Assembly (NCBI GenBank): GCA_043808585.1
Contig: JAZDES010000025.1
Span: 1-48,599 of the forward strand
Length of the DNA: 48,599 nucleotides
Origin: CAYVMN01 sp043808585
GTDB taxonomy: Bacteria; Desulfobacterota; DSM-4660; Desulfatiglandales; Desulfatiglandaceae
Reading direction: 5' to 3'
Shown here: piece by piece, positions 1-9,249 of the stretch
Position numbering within the stretch: the first letter of the stretch is position 1
Layout: every line of letters begins with the position of its first letter
The notes under the pieces: generated by a model
Seen by the model: only the letters and a program-made list of their open reading frames with translations
The model's database searches: none
What the model was told of the DNA's origin: nothing
Made by a program: the position numbers and the translations under genes

Positions 1-386
1 TAAATCAAAGGGGCCAACTTCCCTATCTGGCTGAGAACGCGTAGGGCTTTTAAATGTAATGGCATGGCCTTCTTGATTGCTTTAACAGATTCTGCCTGTT
101 GATACAGGCCGTTACAGTGCAGGTCCTTGGCGTAAAAGGCATATTCTCCATCAGCAAACCGGACTATCGGTGCTGGATTCCTGGCAGATAATTTCTCATG
201 AACAAAGCCGTGCAGGATATCAAAGTAGTCATCGCCGCCTGAAACATCCTGGTGAAAAAGACTCGTCTCCTCTTCCGTCATTTCAGAGCTGTTAATCTCT
301 AATACGGGTGCATTATCAATCTCCTTAAGCAGCAGGTTGGCAAAACGGAATGTCCCCGTTTCTATCAAAGATTCGAAATGGTACAT
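1..386 (-). CDS. Partial protein of the LPS locus, possible GT-D-like glycosyltransferase (C-terminus off the left edge)
   Basis: An open frame of 128 codons starts with ATG at 384-386 and runs off the left edge without a stop. Its ribosome site (TGAAGAGG) lies inside the end of the upstream O-antigen ligase gene, whose stop is only 5 bases away, so the two are probably translationally coupled. The visible product is soluble with no signal peptide. Near residues 80-90 it reads IVRFADGEYAFYA, which resembles the VRFGDGE motif of GT-D fold (DUF1792-type) glycosyltransferases. That resemblance and the LPS-locus setting are the only grounds for the call. A sugar-modifying protein of another family is equally possible. 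Confidence 0.5.
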   Translation of the reverse strand, partial: MYHFESLIETGTFRFANLLLKEIDNAPVLEINSSEMTEEETSLFHQDVSGGDDYFDILHGFVHEKLSARNPAPIVRFADGEYAFYAKDLHCNGLYQQAESVKAIKKAMPLHLKALRVLSQIGKLAPLI

Positions 387-391
387 CCTCT

Positions 392-1666
392 TCAAGGCAT
401 CACCTGTTTTCTACCTGCCGCTGTAATCTCCCGGTTACCATCGACGTCCATACGCCACAAAACAGTTGCCATTGAAAATACTGCAAAGAGCAAGGTTTCT
501 GTCAGGTGATTAAAAACCGGCTCAAAAAGACCGACAACAAAGAAGAAGAAAAAGACCGACAGCATACAAAGTCCCCAGCCCCTCATAAAGTCGTCTTTTC
601 CATTTACAATGAGTTTCCAACACATGTAGACGAAGACTGATATTATATACAAAAAAAATCCAAGGCCCACCAGGCCGGTCCGAACCGCGATACTGAACAA
701 CATATTATGGGGAACACGAAAAAACTCATGTGGCCAGTATTCCGTGGGTATTCTTGACATATATGCCTCAGGGCTTATCAGGTAACTGCTCCCGTATGTC
801 TGCATGCCAAAGCCAATCCCGCTTATGGGGTAATCCTTTATAATCTCAAGGGAAAGATAATTCGTGCCCATACGTGGATAGTTTGTCTTTGTATCAAACA
901 GACGATGCTTGATCGGCGTTATTGCAACGATGATCAACATTGCTACCAGAAAGGCCACCATGACCTTTCGATATCTGAAAAGCAGTATAATTAATGCCAA
1001 AAATATGGCAACCACTGTGCCTCGTGTCTGGGTCAAAATGGTGGTAGCTAACAGCGGGATCATAAAAAATAGCAGGATTGCTCTGCGGACCCACTGAATC
1101 TTGGTGAACAGCAGATGCAAAGACATAAGCACTCCAAATGCGGCGAGCATGCTAATACGATTGCACGGGATCTGATCGAAATTCGCCAGCCTCTCTGATA
1201 GGTTGTGCCCCAAAATGACATAAAAGTAGACAATTGCCCCGATCGAAAAAATAGTGGCAGAAACAACCATGATCCATGAGACGGCCTCAAACAGTCTCTT
1301 TGAGTTGACGAAATTGATCATAATGAAATAGAGTATGATGTACCTGAGCAGATGAGAATAGAAATCATGCAAGCTATTCTTTTCGTCTAGTGCAAAGAAA
1401 ATGCCCACAAAGGCCCATAATACAAAAAGGCAGAACGGGAGCAGAAGCGGAGTCTTGAACGAGAATCTGGTCGACCTGAAAACTATTAGGAAAAGAGCAA
1501 TTGATGCGGACAGATAGAAGCATACCTCTTTAATTGAGGTTGTATGTGGAAAGGGATTAAGAAAAATAAGTATCCCTATTAGCACAGGGATACTTCGGTT
1601 TAGGATCTCAAGAAATTGCAGGTCTGTGATGGATCTTACTATCTGCGATATTTTGGGGACATGCAT
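392..1666 (-). CDS. O-antigen ligase family membrane protein (WaaL/Wzy_C)
   Basis: A 424-residue polytopic inner-membrane protein with about ten to twelve hydrophobic segments. The family joins undecaprenyl-linked O-polysaccharide to lipid A-core on the periplasmic face, or polymerises such chains. Two features of the Wzy_C/WaaL family are visible: LTQTRGTVVAIFLAL in the middle of the chain, and a long periplasmic loop ending in PHNMLFSIAVRTGLVG, whose histidine-containing PHN is typical. It lies downstream of msbA and glycosyltransferase genes on the same strand, 97 bases after msbA. The sequence cannot separate a ligase from a polymerase. No clear Shine-Dalgarno sequence precedes the chosen ATG. 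Confidence 0.8.
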   Translation of the reverse strand: MHVPKISQIVRSITDLQFLEILNRSIPVLIGILIFLNPFPHTTSIKEVCFYLSASIALFLIVFRSTRFSFKTPLLLPFCLFVLWAFVGIFFALDEKNSLHDFYSHLLRYIILYFIMINFVNSKRLFEAVSWIMVVSATIFSIGAIVYFYVILGHNLSERLANFDQIPCNRISMLAAFGVLMSLHLLFTKIQWVRRAILLFFMIPLLATTILTQTRGTVVAIFLALIILLFRYRKVMVAFLVAMLIIVAITPIKHRLFDTKTNYPRMGTNYLSLEIIKDYPISGIGFGMQTYGSSYLISPEAYMSRIPTEYWPHEFFRVPHNMLFSIAVRTGLVGLGFFLYIISVFVYMCWKLIVNGKDDFMRGWGLCMLSVFFFFFVVGLFEPVFNHLTETLLFAVFSMATVLWRMDVDGNREITAAGRKQVMP

Positions 1667-1763
1667 CGGGATGTAGATGTTACTCCGTAAGAATCGAATC
1701 TGTCTTCCTTAACCTGTCGGGCATAATACCCTGGTCCTCTTTGTCTCTGAGTAAGGGCGCAAG

Positions 1764-3584
1764 TCAGGTCTTGAACTGCATATCATATAGCTGCCGAAAC
1801 CGTCCATTCAGGGCCAGCAGGTTTTCACGGGTGCCCGATTCCACAATCCTGCCCCCCTCCAGGACAAAAATGACATCCGCTCGCATAATCGTACTCAGCC
1901 GGTGGGCAACAATCAGGATAGTCATGGCGCCTTGTAGTTCTTCAATGGCCTTCTGAACAAATCTCTCACTCTCCGCGTCCAGGGCCGAGGCCGCTTCGTC
2001 CAGAATTAAGATGGCCGGATTGACCAGAATCGCTCGCGCGATGGCTATGCGCTGTCTCTGCCCCCCTGATAACAGGGACCCCTGATCTCCTACAATGGTC
2101 TCATACCCATTGGGCTGTTCCAGAATAAAGGAATGGGCATGGGCAGCCGTTGCCGCCCCCGCAATGGCTTCCACACCTATGCCTGGATTACCGTAAGAGA
2201 TATTGTTCGCTATTGTATCATGAAACATAAGGGTATCTTGATTAACAATCCCTATCTGTTTGCGGAGTGATTCAAGGGTAACATCCCGGATATCTATACC
2301 GTCAATCGTTATGCTCCCTTTGGTGACATCATAAAAACGGGGAACAAGGTCCAGAAGGGTACTCTTCCCTGCGCCTGTTGACCCCACAAAAGCCGCCATT
2401 TCACCCGCCTCCACCCTGAAGGAGATGTCCTTGAGCACCATTCTATCGGGCGAATACCCAAAACTCACATCATTGAACTCAATGGATTTCCTATGAACGG
2501 GAAGCGGCCTCGCATCCGGGTGCTCATGGATCTCAGGGACGGATCTCATAATCCCAAAGACCCGCTCGGTCGCGCCTTGAAGGGTCTTAAGATTATTGTG
2601 CACCAAGGCCAATCTCTTTATTGGGCTGTAGGCACGTGAAAAGGCGTACATCAGTGACATGAGCTCCCCCAGGGTGTGGTGGAAATAGATTTTTCCTATA
2701 ATCAAGACGGCAGGCAAGACCAGGAAAACCGTTGAGTCCATCATGGGACCAAGCCCCAGCTGCCATCGGTTCCAGTGCATTATCTTGTTATAGAGGCGGT
2801 CTGCTACACCCCTGAACTTCTCAACTTCTGTCTTACCCGTAAAAAACCCATGTACCAATTTGAGACACAGGATGGTTTCGTGGTACATGGAAGTGACCTC
2901 GGCGGTCGCATCCTGGACCCTTATTGCATGTTTCTTGACCTTTCTCCCGAACAGGCGAATCAGCCCTAGAATTGGCGGAACCACAATCATTACAAACAGG
3001 GCCAGTTTGTAGTTCGTCAGCAGAATGTAAATCATGAACATCAGGGCCGTCAGAGGATACTCGATAATTCCTGTCAGGATACTGGCAATGAGGCCCTGCA
3101 TCACCGAGAGGTCGGCTGTAGCCCTGGCAATCAGTTCCCCTGATTTGACCTTATGGTAAAACCCCATGGGGAGTGAGACGAATTTTTCGAAAAGGTCTAC
3201 CCTTAAGGACTTGACCGCCCGGTTGGAAAAGGCAGCGCCGCAAAGTCCCCCGAGATAAATCGTAATCGATTTAATCACAACCGAAAAGAAGGCCACAAGG
3301 GTAAGGAGTCCAAGGAGACTGTTCGGTGATACACCTTCCACTACTACCAGCTCGGTCCGATGCCAGGAGAACCATGATCCGGAATCAAACGCAATCCATG
3401 GTATTTTCCAGGTCACCGGATCTGAGCCTGTCTTCATCCCCTCATCAACAAAGGGCTGTAGGAGATAGGCTGGCACTACCACAAACAACGCCGATATGCC
3501 TGTAAGCACTAATGAACAAATAACCAACCCTCGATGGCGTTTTACGTATGAGGCGATGTCTTTACCTAGAATAAAGTCCAACAT
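1764..3584 (-). CDS. msbA: MsbA-type lipid A/LPS-core flippase ABC transporter
   Basis: A 606-residue fused ABC exporter. MsbA flips core-lipid A across the inner membrane as a homodimer. The membrane domain covers about residues 15-335. The nucleotide-binding domain has Walker A GSTGAGKS (401-408), Q-loop Q449, signature LSGGQ (505-509), Walker B ILILDE (525-530) and switch H561. E. coli MsbA has 582 residues; the extra length here is mostly a Trp-rich periplasmic loop between TM1 and TM2 (about residues 43-90). It lies 22 bases downstream of the heptosyltransferase gene within the LPS cluster. The context supports MsbA over a generic multidrug exporter, but substrate is inferred. Confidence 0.85.
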   Translation of the reverse strand: MLDFILGKDIASYVKRHRGLVICSLVLTGISALFVVVPAYLLQPFVDEGMKTGSDPVTWKIPWIAFDSGSWFSWHRTELVVVEGVSPNSLLGLLTLVAFFSVVIKSITIYLGGLCGAAFSNRAVKSLRVDLFEKFVSLPMGFYHKVKSGELIARATADLSVMQGLIASILTGIIEYPLTALMFMIYILLTNYKLALFVMIVVPPILGLIRLFGRKVKKHAIRVQDATAEVTSMYHETILCLKLVHGFFTGKTEVEKFRGVADRLYNKIMHWNRWQLGLGPMMDSTVFLVLPAVLIIGKIYFHHTLGELMSLMYAFSRAYSPIKRLALVHNNLKTLQGATERVFGIMRSVPEIHEHPDARPLPVHRKSIEFNDVSFGYSPDRMVLKDISFRVEAGEMAAFVGSTGAGKSTLLDLVPRFYDVTKGSITIDGIDIRDVTLESLRKQIGIVNQDTLMFHDTIANNISYGNPGIGVEAIAGAATAAHAHSFILEQPNGYETIVGDQGSLLSGGQRQRIAIARAILVNPAILILDEAASALDAESERFVQKAIEELQGAMTILIVAHRLSTIMRADVIFVLEGGRIVESGTRENLLALNGRFRQLYDMQFKT

Positions 3585-3606
3585 CTTTCATATCTTCCTT
3601 AGCAGA

Positions 3607-4698
3607 CTACCCTCTTTCAGAAGAAGGCTGCCTATGGTAGAGTTGTCTTTCAACTGCTGAGCTCACTTCTTCCACAGTCAATTCTTCGAGGCAGCGGCTG
3701 ACCTCGCTATCATCGCACCCCTTCCGCCTGCACGGCACACACGAAAAATCCTTCTGGACCACCACATGCTTCTCTCCCCTGGGTGCCCAAGAGACTGGGG
3801 AAGAGGGTCCGAAAATGGTTACGGTTGGGGTACCGACTGCCCCAGAGATGTGCATGCCGGAGCTGTCTACCCCAATGAATAGCCGGCAGTACCCCAAAAT
3901 AGCAGAGAACGCGCCTATTGAGGTCTCTCCGGCAAGATTATACACGTTCTCTTTGCACCTCTTTATTATCTCAACTATCCTCCCTCTTTCAGCAGAGGAA
4001 CCGGTGAGAACGACCGGAAACCTGTATTTTATGCCAATCCAGTTGATCAACTGGATATATTTGTCGATCCCCCATTCCTTATAGTGCCAGAGAGAAAAGG
4101 GTTGTACGACGATGAGGGGTTGGTCCAGCAGAACCCCATGTTCTTTCAAGAGAGCGGCAGCCCTTTTTCGCCTCTCCCTCGGCACGCGAAGCTCTGGCCT
4201 GACGTCTTCTGTTCTAAATCCATATGTCATGAGGAGTCTGAAGTAATAATCACCCACGTATTGACGGGGTACGTATTCATCGGAGGCCAGGTGGTTGAAG
4301 ATACGATTTCGCCACCCTTTGCCGTCACCACGGTACCCTACCCTGTACCGAGCACCTGTAAGGAGAGTTAGGATCGCACCCCGGGTCCCGGTTCGCATAT
4401 CGATCACCAGATCAAAGCGAAATCTCCTCAGACCCAGGAGAAAATTCTTTTGATATTCTATTTCCTGGCCCAGGCTCCTTTTCTCTTTGTTTACCGAAAT
4501 GACCCCTGTTGACCAGGGACAATCTTCAATCAGTTCCCTGGCCTTTTCTCTGACCGCAACTATTATAGTCGCCTTTGGGAAATTCTCGCGCAGGGCCCGG
4601 ATGCAGGGAAAGCTGAGGACAACGTCCCCAATGTCGCCAAGCTGTATCAGCAGTATATTGTGAATATCCTTCTTTGTTAAATCTATTCCCTTACCCAT
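3607..4698 (-). CDS. Glycosyltransferase family 9, ADP-heptose:LPS heptosyltransferase-like
   Basis: A 363-residue soluble GT-B enzyme. The N-terminus ILLIQLGDIGDVVLSFPCIRAL and the C-terminal TIFGPSSPVSWAPRG stretch are hallmarks of the WaaC/WaaF/WaaQ heptosyltransferases, which add L-glycero-D-manno-heptose to the LPS inner core on the cytoplasmic face. The cysteine-rich CVPCRRKGCDD tail segment is frequent in deltaproteobacterial members. Its ATG overlaps the stop of the upstream glycosyltransferase gene by one base (TGATG), so translation is coupled. Which heptose (I, II or III) it adds cannot be told from sequence. Confidence 0.85.
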   Translation of the reverse strand: MGKGIDLTKKDIHNILLIQLGDIGDVVLSFPCIRALRENFPKATIIVAVREKARELIEDCPWSTGVISVNKEKRSLGQEIEYQKNFLLGLRRFRFDLVIDMRTGTRGAILTLLTGARYRVGYRGDGKGWRNRIFNHLASDEYVPRQYVGDYYFRLLMTYGFRTEDVRPELRVPRERRKRAAALLKEHGVLLDQPLIVVQPFSLWHYKEWGIDKYIQLINWIGIKYRFPVVLTGSSAERGRIVEIIKRCKENVYNLAGETSIGAFSAILGYCRLFIGVDSSGMHISGAVGTPTVTIFGPSSPVSWAPRGEKHVVVQKDFSCVPCRRKGCDDSEVSRCLEELTVEEVSSAVERQLYHRQPSSERG

Positions 4699-5534
4699 CA
4701 GTGACCATAGAATCCATCGGATGCCGATATGATTTCGCCCTCTGAGGAGAGACCTGAAAACCCCTTGAGGGCCTTCGCTCTTCTCTCTTTCCGATTCAGG
4801 ACCAATTCGTAATCCAGTCTGTCCCTGTGCCTACTTTTTGTTACCTTGTGATGAAGGTGATATTGAAGTGCCGAAAACCATAGATTCCTGCATCTTACTC
4901 CACTGTGAAATAGCCTGTAGCAGATATCTGAATCTTCCCTCCCCCAGAGCTGATCAAAGGTCTCATCATATCCATCTACTCTCAAGAAGTCCTGTCTCGA
5001 CATGGAGAGATTGCAGCCCCTGAGAGAGGTCTGGAATCTTTTTGGCCTTGCCAAGATCCTCCCCAGCTTCAGGAATCGAAAGGCATTCTTCCTATTTTCA
5101 AGGCCTGCTAGAAAGGGGGAAGGGGGATCAAAGATCCCATTGGTCAAGACCCGTCTCGTATAATCTTCAGGCAAGAATGTCCGTTTCCCCTGCAAAAACA
5201 TACCCCTTTTGGCAAATGTTAGGTGATCGATAATAAAATCAGGGTGTAGGACCACGTCATGATCTACAAATATGAGGTAGGGGGCACTGCAATTCCTGAC
5301 CCCCAGATTCTTTACCCTCGCCTGCCTTATCCCCGAGTCAGGATGCCAGACGTGGCACCACCTCAGGCCAGATTTTTCTAATACATTTCTTACCGTTATC
5401 GCTGTCTCAGGGCCAGATCCGTCATCCGCTATAACGATTTCCAGATCGGTCTCTGATTGTGCCCTGACGCAGTGCAGAAGAACCTTGAGGGCCTCTGGCC
5501 AGTTGTACGTTGTTATGATCAGTGAGACCTTCAT
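4698..5534 (-). CDS. Glycosyltransferase family 2 with a galactosyltransferase-type C-terminal segment
   Basis: A 278-residue soluble GT-A enzyme. The nucleotide-sugar fold starts at MKVSLIITTYNWPEALKVLL, with ADD at 36-38 and the metal-binding DHD at 91-93. Toward the C-terminus GCNLSMSRQDFLRVDGYDE and WGREDSDICYRL match the Glyco_transf_7C (galactosyltransferase C-terminal) pattern, where the ED pair helps bind the acceptor. It sits second in the LPS run, 28 bases after the first GT2 gene, and overlaps the heptosyltransferase start. It probably adds a hexose or N-acetylhexosamine to the core; donor and linkage are unknown. Confidence 0.8.
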   Translation of the reverse strand: MKVSLIITTYNWPEALKVLLHCVRAQSETDLEIVIADDGSGPETAITVRNVLEKSGLRWCHVWHPDSGIRQARVKNLGVRNCSAPYLIFVDHDVVLHPDFIIDHLTFAKRGMFLQGKRTFLPEDYTRRVLTNGIFDPPSPFLAGLENRKNAFRFLKLGRILARPKRFQTSLRGCNLSMSRQDFLRVDGYDETFDQLWGREDSDICYRLFHSGVRCRNLWFSALQYHLHHKVTKSRHRDRLDYELVLNRKERRAKALKGFSGLSSEGEIISASDGFYGH

Positions 5535-5562
5535 GGCATTCTTAAATCAAAAATCTTACGGG

Positions 5563-6330
5563 TTATTTCTGCCTTGTTGACCGGCGCTGGACCATCATCT
5601 CTCTGGCCTTCGCGTATTTCATGAACGACCCCCCGCCATTCAGGATAGATATTACTAATCCGTCAAAGCCATCGAGCACTCCCAGTTCGAATATGTATGT
5701 CCTCACAAGCATCCAAAGCCCGTGGGTAATGGGCGACCACCATGCGGACCGATTTCCCTTTCTCAGGATCTCCCTTGCTGCCAGAGTGGAATATGTCTCC
5801 ATCTTGTGTATCAAGTCTGAATAGCTTTGGAAACTGTAGTGTTCAATAGGGACATCAAGCTCTTTGACGGCCCCGTCGGAGATCCACCGCTCGTGCACAA
5901 GGTGCTCACTGAATCGGCCCTTCGTCCGATTCACCAGGCGCACAACCCTCTCCGGCCACCACCCGCAGTGACGAATCCAGCGCCCGTGGAAGTAGTTTTT
6001 CCTCAAAAAACTGTATGCGGTAAACCCTGGTTCAGGATCATCCAGGAGTTCTCCTATCTTCACCGCCGTTTCTACGGGAATCCGCTCGTCTGCGTCCAGA
6101 ATCAAGACCCAGTCATTCGAACAGTTGTCAACGGCAAACTGTTTTTGCCCGGCATAGCCACGCCACTCTTCCGTCATAACCCTGCACCGAAATGCCATGG
6201 CTATACTAACGGTCTTGTCCTGGCTGCCTGAATCCACCACCAGTATCTCATCAGCAAAGGAGAGGCTCTTCAGACAGCCGGGAAGGCGTTCCTCTTCATC
6301 TTTGGTAATTATGGCGACTGAAACCGGCAT
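5563..6330 (-). CDS. Glycosyltransferase family 2, WaaE/KdtX-like LPS core glucosyltransferase
   Basis: A 255-residue GT2 enzyme with the short architecture of the WaaE/KdtX group, which adds beta-1,4-glucose to heptose I of the LPS core. Visible signatures are ITKDEEERLPGCLKSL at the N-terminus, VVDSGSQDKT (31-40) with the UDP-binding aspartate, and LDADERIP with DAD at 79-81. The segment RKNYFHGRWIRHCGWWPERVVRLVNR is also typical of this subfamily. It is the first gene of the minus-strand LPS run; no gene lies within 360 bases upstream, so the operon promoter is expected in 6331-6694. Confidence 0.82.
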   Translation of the reverse strand: MPVSVAIITKDEEERLPGCLKSLSFADEILVVDSGSQDKTVSIAMAFRCRVMTEEWRGYAGQKQFAVDNCSNDWVLILDADERIPVETAVKIGELLDDPEPGFTAYSFLRKNYFHGRWIRHCGWWPERVVRLVNRTKGRFSEHLVHERWISDGAVKELDVPIEHYSFQSYSDLIHKMETYSTLAAREILRKGNRSAWWSPITHGLWMLVRTYIFELGVLDGFDGLVISILNGGGSFMKYAKAREMMVQRRSTRQK

Positions 6331-6694
6331 ACCCTTTATTTCCCGAAACCACTATGGCCATCCAGCAGTTCTAATTAGTGCTTGACGGAAAACTCAGTTT
6401 TTTCGGTCAAAAATTCGAAATCCTAATTTCGAAACTTGAAACAATGACAAAATTCTCCAAATTCTAACGACCGAAACAAAAAAGCCTTGAAGTAACACAA
6501 AAGTAATACCTGAATCTTGAACATTGACAATCTCGTAAAAGGTCCGAAATGACCCGTTTTCGGTCTAAAAGGCTTTTTACGAGTCCATCAACATTCGTAT
6601 TTCGGATTTCTTGCTTCGGATTTCCAGTTTGGCTACCTTAAGACAGCCTGGTGCCCAAAATTAGTATTGCTGATGGTCATCACTCTTTTCCTTT
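6331..6694. other. Intergenic stretch between the LPS operon and the sigma factor operon
   Basis: No convincing reading frame is present in 364 bases. The stretch is AT-rich, with repeated short words related to TTTCGAA and GAAACTTG, and contains the nested inverted repeat at 6532-6583. It should hold both the 3' end of the lipoprotein gene mRNA and the promoter for the LPS run. I could not pick a clear -35/-10 pair. Confidence 0.5.
6532..6583. repeat. Nested inverted repeat, likely dispersed intergenic palindrome
   Basis: Outer arms CTCGTAAAA (6532-6540) and TTTTACGAG (6575-6583) are perfect reverse complements. Inside them CCGAAA and TTTCGG form a second stem. Similar CTCGTAAAA-type palindromes occur in intergenic regions of deltaproteobacterial genomes. 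It lies downstream of the lipoprotein gene and could act as a terminator or mRNA end for the minus-strand operon, but it has no long T-run. Confidence 0.5.
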
Positions 6695-7483
6695 TCATTT
6701 GAGCAGGACCGCTTCAAAACCCGGAGGGACCTCCTGCTTAAAGATCGCATCTGGAATAGGTTCATTGAAGACCATGCGTTTGAGGCTGAGTTCAACCATA
6801 GCATCATTTTTCGAATCGTCCAATCTAATCGTCCTGGCGTAGAAAATGCCCCCATGGTCCTCATAGTCTGAATACAGCGTCTCTATCCCTCGCCCTGGAA
6901 ATGAGATTGAACGGGGAAAATTGCTCCCGCTGAAAACCTCCATGACCTGTACAACCTCCTCTTCCTTACTCAAGAACGTGATGCTATTTGTCTTTACTGA
7001 GATTGCATGATCATACTCTCTCAAGATAGGGCAGCCCCTCAAGAAGGACCAAATCTGGTCAGGGTCCAAACCGACTGGAAAGAACCTTGATGTTGCAAAC
7101 CCTCCCAGGGAGCCGTGATACACTCGTTTATCCTGAAAGGAAAGGATGTGGATACTGGAGTCCTGGATTAGGATATCAAGAAGGGGGCGGCCCCAAGGAT
7201 GTGTGATTTCGACCTTAATCGTCAAAGGATCTCTGATGCCAGCTACCAGGATGTCTGACTCGGTCTCTGACCCCTTATCCTTTATCATCAAACTGCCGGA
7301 ACTGAAAAGGGTGTAGACCCGGCCTTCCTGCTTTCTAAGGCTGGCGACGATCTCTGAGACCTTCTTTTGATCTAGAACCGAAGGGGATGGCGTAACGTAA
7401 ACAAAGGAACAGCATTGAAAAAGTATAAGCCCCAGGCCTACTATGAGACATCCGACGCTGTGATTTGGTTTGAGAAGAATCAA
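6695..7483 (-). CDS. LolB-like/DUF4292-type outer membrane lipoprotein
   Basis: A 262-residue exported protein. The hydrophobic leader (residues about 9-24) ends in LILFQCC, an imperfect lipobox, so the mature protein is probably lipidated. The body is beta-rich and reads like the LolB/DUF4292 half-barrel fold: RVYTLFSSGSLMIKDKG, then PLTIKVEITHPWGRPLLDILIQDSSIHILSFQDKRVYHG. Family members are thought to bind lipid or lipoprotein acyl chains. Its start overlaps the stop of the TPR gene by 4 bases. It is the last gene of the envelope operon. Assignment to the LolB superfamily is by pattern only. Confidence 0.6.
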   Translation of the reverse strand: MILLKPNHSVGCLIVGLGLILFQCCSFVYVTPSPSVLDQKKVSEIVASLRKQEGRVYTLFSSGSLMIKDKGSETESDILVAGIRDPLTIKVEITHPWGRPLLDILIQDSSIHILSFQDKRVYHGSLGGFATSRFFPVGLDPDQIWSFLRGCPILREYDHAISVKTNSITFLSKEEEVVQVMEVFSGSNFPRSISFPGRGIETLYSDYEDHGGIFYARTIRLDDSKNDAMVELSLKRMVFNEPIPDAIFKQEVPPGFEAVLLK

Positions 7484-9249
7484 TTTCCGCGTTTCAAAAG
7501 CTGGCGTACCTCGCTGATCTTTTCCTTTAGCTTCTTCTCATCAGCAGGTTTAAGGGAAAGGGCCTTATCATAGTGCTTCAGGGCATCCTCGTATCTCTTT
7601 AGCTTAAAATAGGCGTCTCCCAGGTGCTCGGTTATGGTGGGATCATCTGGGGTAAGCTCTGCCGCCTTCTCCAGATGGCGGACTGCCTCATCATATAGAC
7701 CTTTCTGATAATAGACCCACCCCAAGCTGTCTAATATATAGCCGCTATCGGGCTTTAGCTTTAGGGCCTTTTGGATTAAATCCATGGCCTCATCCAGTCT
7801 TACCCCCTGTTCAGCATAAGTATACCCTATATAATTGAGGGAATCCGCATGATCAGGGTCTATTTCCAGGACCTTCCGCATCTGCTCAATACAGGAAGCC
7901 TTATCACCGCTCTTATCAAAGAGCACACCCATTCGAAAGATCAGCTCTGTGTTTTTCTTATCCTGCTCGAGGCCAGCTTTGATGACCTCTCTGGCCTTTT
8001 CATATTCGTCTTTGGCCTCATAGATGGATGAAAGAACCAGGTAAAGCTCGACCCTCCCTTTTTCCACCGAGATGGCCTTATTGAGAACTTCTATAGCCTC
8101 CTCATATTTTTTCTGAATACCCAAGAGATGAGCGATATGCATCTGGGCGTTGATATAGTACTTTGACTCCGGTTTTATCAGCCTGAAATGCTCGAGTGCC
8201 TTTTCAGTATCGGCCTTCTCTTCATAGGCTGTCGCCAGATAATATCTGGACTTATGGTCCTCAGGCCATGCAGAAACGATCAGATTCAACTCATTAATGG
8301 ATTCATCAAACCTTCCTTGCCCGAGGTATATTAGCCCCAGGGCCTGCCTTCCCTGCTCCCCAGGTTTCAAATGTTTTTTGATCTCTTCCATTTGCTGCTC
8401 GGCCTTTTTCTTTAGACCGAGCTTGAGGTAGAGATTTGCAAGCCTTTCCTTGGTAGCCATACTATCAGGGTAGATCTCCACCAGCCTTTCATAGGTCTTA
8501 GCAGCCTTTTCCAGCCTGTCAGTCACCTGGTAAAGGGTCCCCAGATCAAACAGGGCCGGCTCGAGGGTGTTGTTGAGTTCAAGGGCCCTGAGAAGGGCCT
8601 CCTCGGCTTCTTGGTAACGTCCCATCTCCAAGTTAATTCTGCCCCGATAGTAATGCCCTATCGTTAGTTCGGGATCTTGCTTGGTGAGTATCTCTAGCTG
8701 CTCAAGGGCCTCTGGAAAAAGCCCCTTCTTGATTAGAATAGTTGTGAGGAAGAGCCTTATACGCCTATTTTCAGAATCAATACCAAGAATCTTTTTGTAC
8801 TGCTCAATGGAAAGGTCATCTTTTCCCGTAAGGGCATACAGATCCGCCAGAAGTATTCTGGCCCCGACATTTTCAGGCTCCAGCTCCACGCACTTGGTGG
8901 CATATGCCAAGGCATCCTCGTGTTTGTTGAGCTCTTTTAAAATGGTTGCCATCTTCAGGTAGAGGTAAGGGGAGTTTGGGTCTTTTTTTAAGGCTGCGAG
9001 CAAGTATTTTTGCGCCTCTTCATAATTTCCTTGAAAGGCTGTCATGGATGATAGCAAGAAGTCGGTATAAGCCTCCTGTATGTTATCCTTTCCCTCGTAT
9101 GAGATCTTTTTTTCCTGTGGGACATCCACACGCCCATTTGGTGGTTCGCTGGGCGCAAGCTGAGAACACCTCGGCAGGACTCCCACGAAAAAGATGAGAA
9201 CAAGGACCTTGCTAAGCTTTAGATATTTGAATAATGAAAGTGAAGTCAT
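7480..9249 (-). CDS. Tetratricopeptide-repeat lipoprotein
   Basis: A 589-residue exported TPR protein. The leader (about residues 10-27) ends in GVLPRCSQ, where the cysteine is probably lipidated although the lipobox is non-canonical. From about residue 55 to the end it is a nearly unbroken series of 34-residue TPR units, for example SPYLYLKMATILKELNKHED and ADSLNYIGYTYAEQGVRLDE. Such proteins scaffold envelope complexes. The start overlaps the sigma factor stop by 4 bases and its own stop overlaps the LolB-like gene, so all three are translationally linked. No catalytic domain is seen and the partner is unknown. Confidence 0.8.
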   Translation of the reverse strand: MTSLSLFKYLKLSKVLVLIFFVGVLPRCSQLAPSEPPNGRVDVPQEKKISYEGKDNIQEAYTDFLLSSMTAFQGNYEEAQKYLLAALKKDPNSPYLYLKMATILKELNKHEDALAYATKCVELEPENVGARILLADLYALTGKDDLSIEQYKKILGIDSENRRIRLFLTTILIKKGLFPEALEQLEILTKQDPELTIGHYYRGRINLEMGRYQEAEEALLRALELNNTLEPALFDLGTLYQVTDRLEKAAKTYERLVEIYPDSMATKERLANLYLKLGLKKKAEQQMEEIKKHLKPGEQGRQALGLIYLGQGRFDESINELNLIVSAWPEDHKSRYYLATAYEEKADTEKALEHFRLIKPESKYYINAQMHIAHLLGIQKKYEEAIEVLNKAISVEKGRVELYLVLSSIYEAKDEYEKAREVIKAGLEQDKKNTELIFRMGVLFDKSGDKASCIEQMRKVLEIDPDHADSLNYIGYTYAEQGVRLDEAMDLIQKALKLKPDSGYILDSLGWVYYQKGLYDEAVRHLEKAAELTPDDPTITEHLGDAYFKLKRYEDALKHYDKALSLKPADEKKLKEKISEVRQLLKRGN

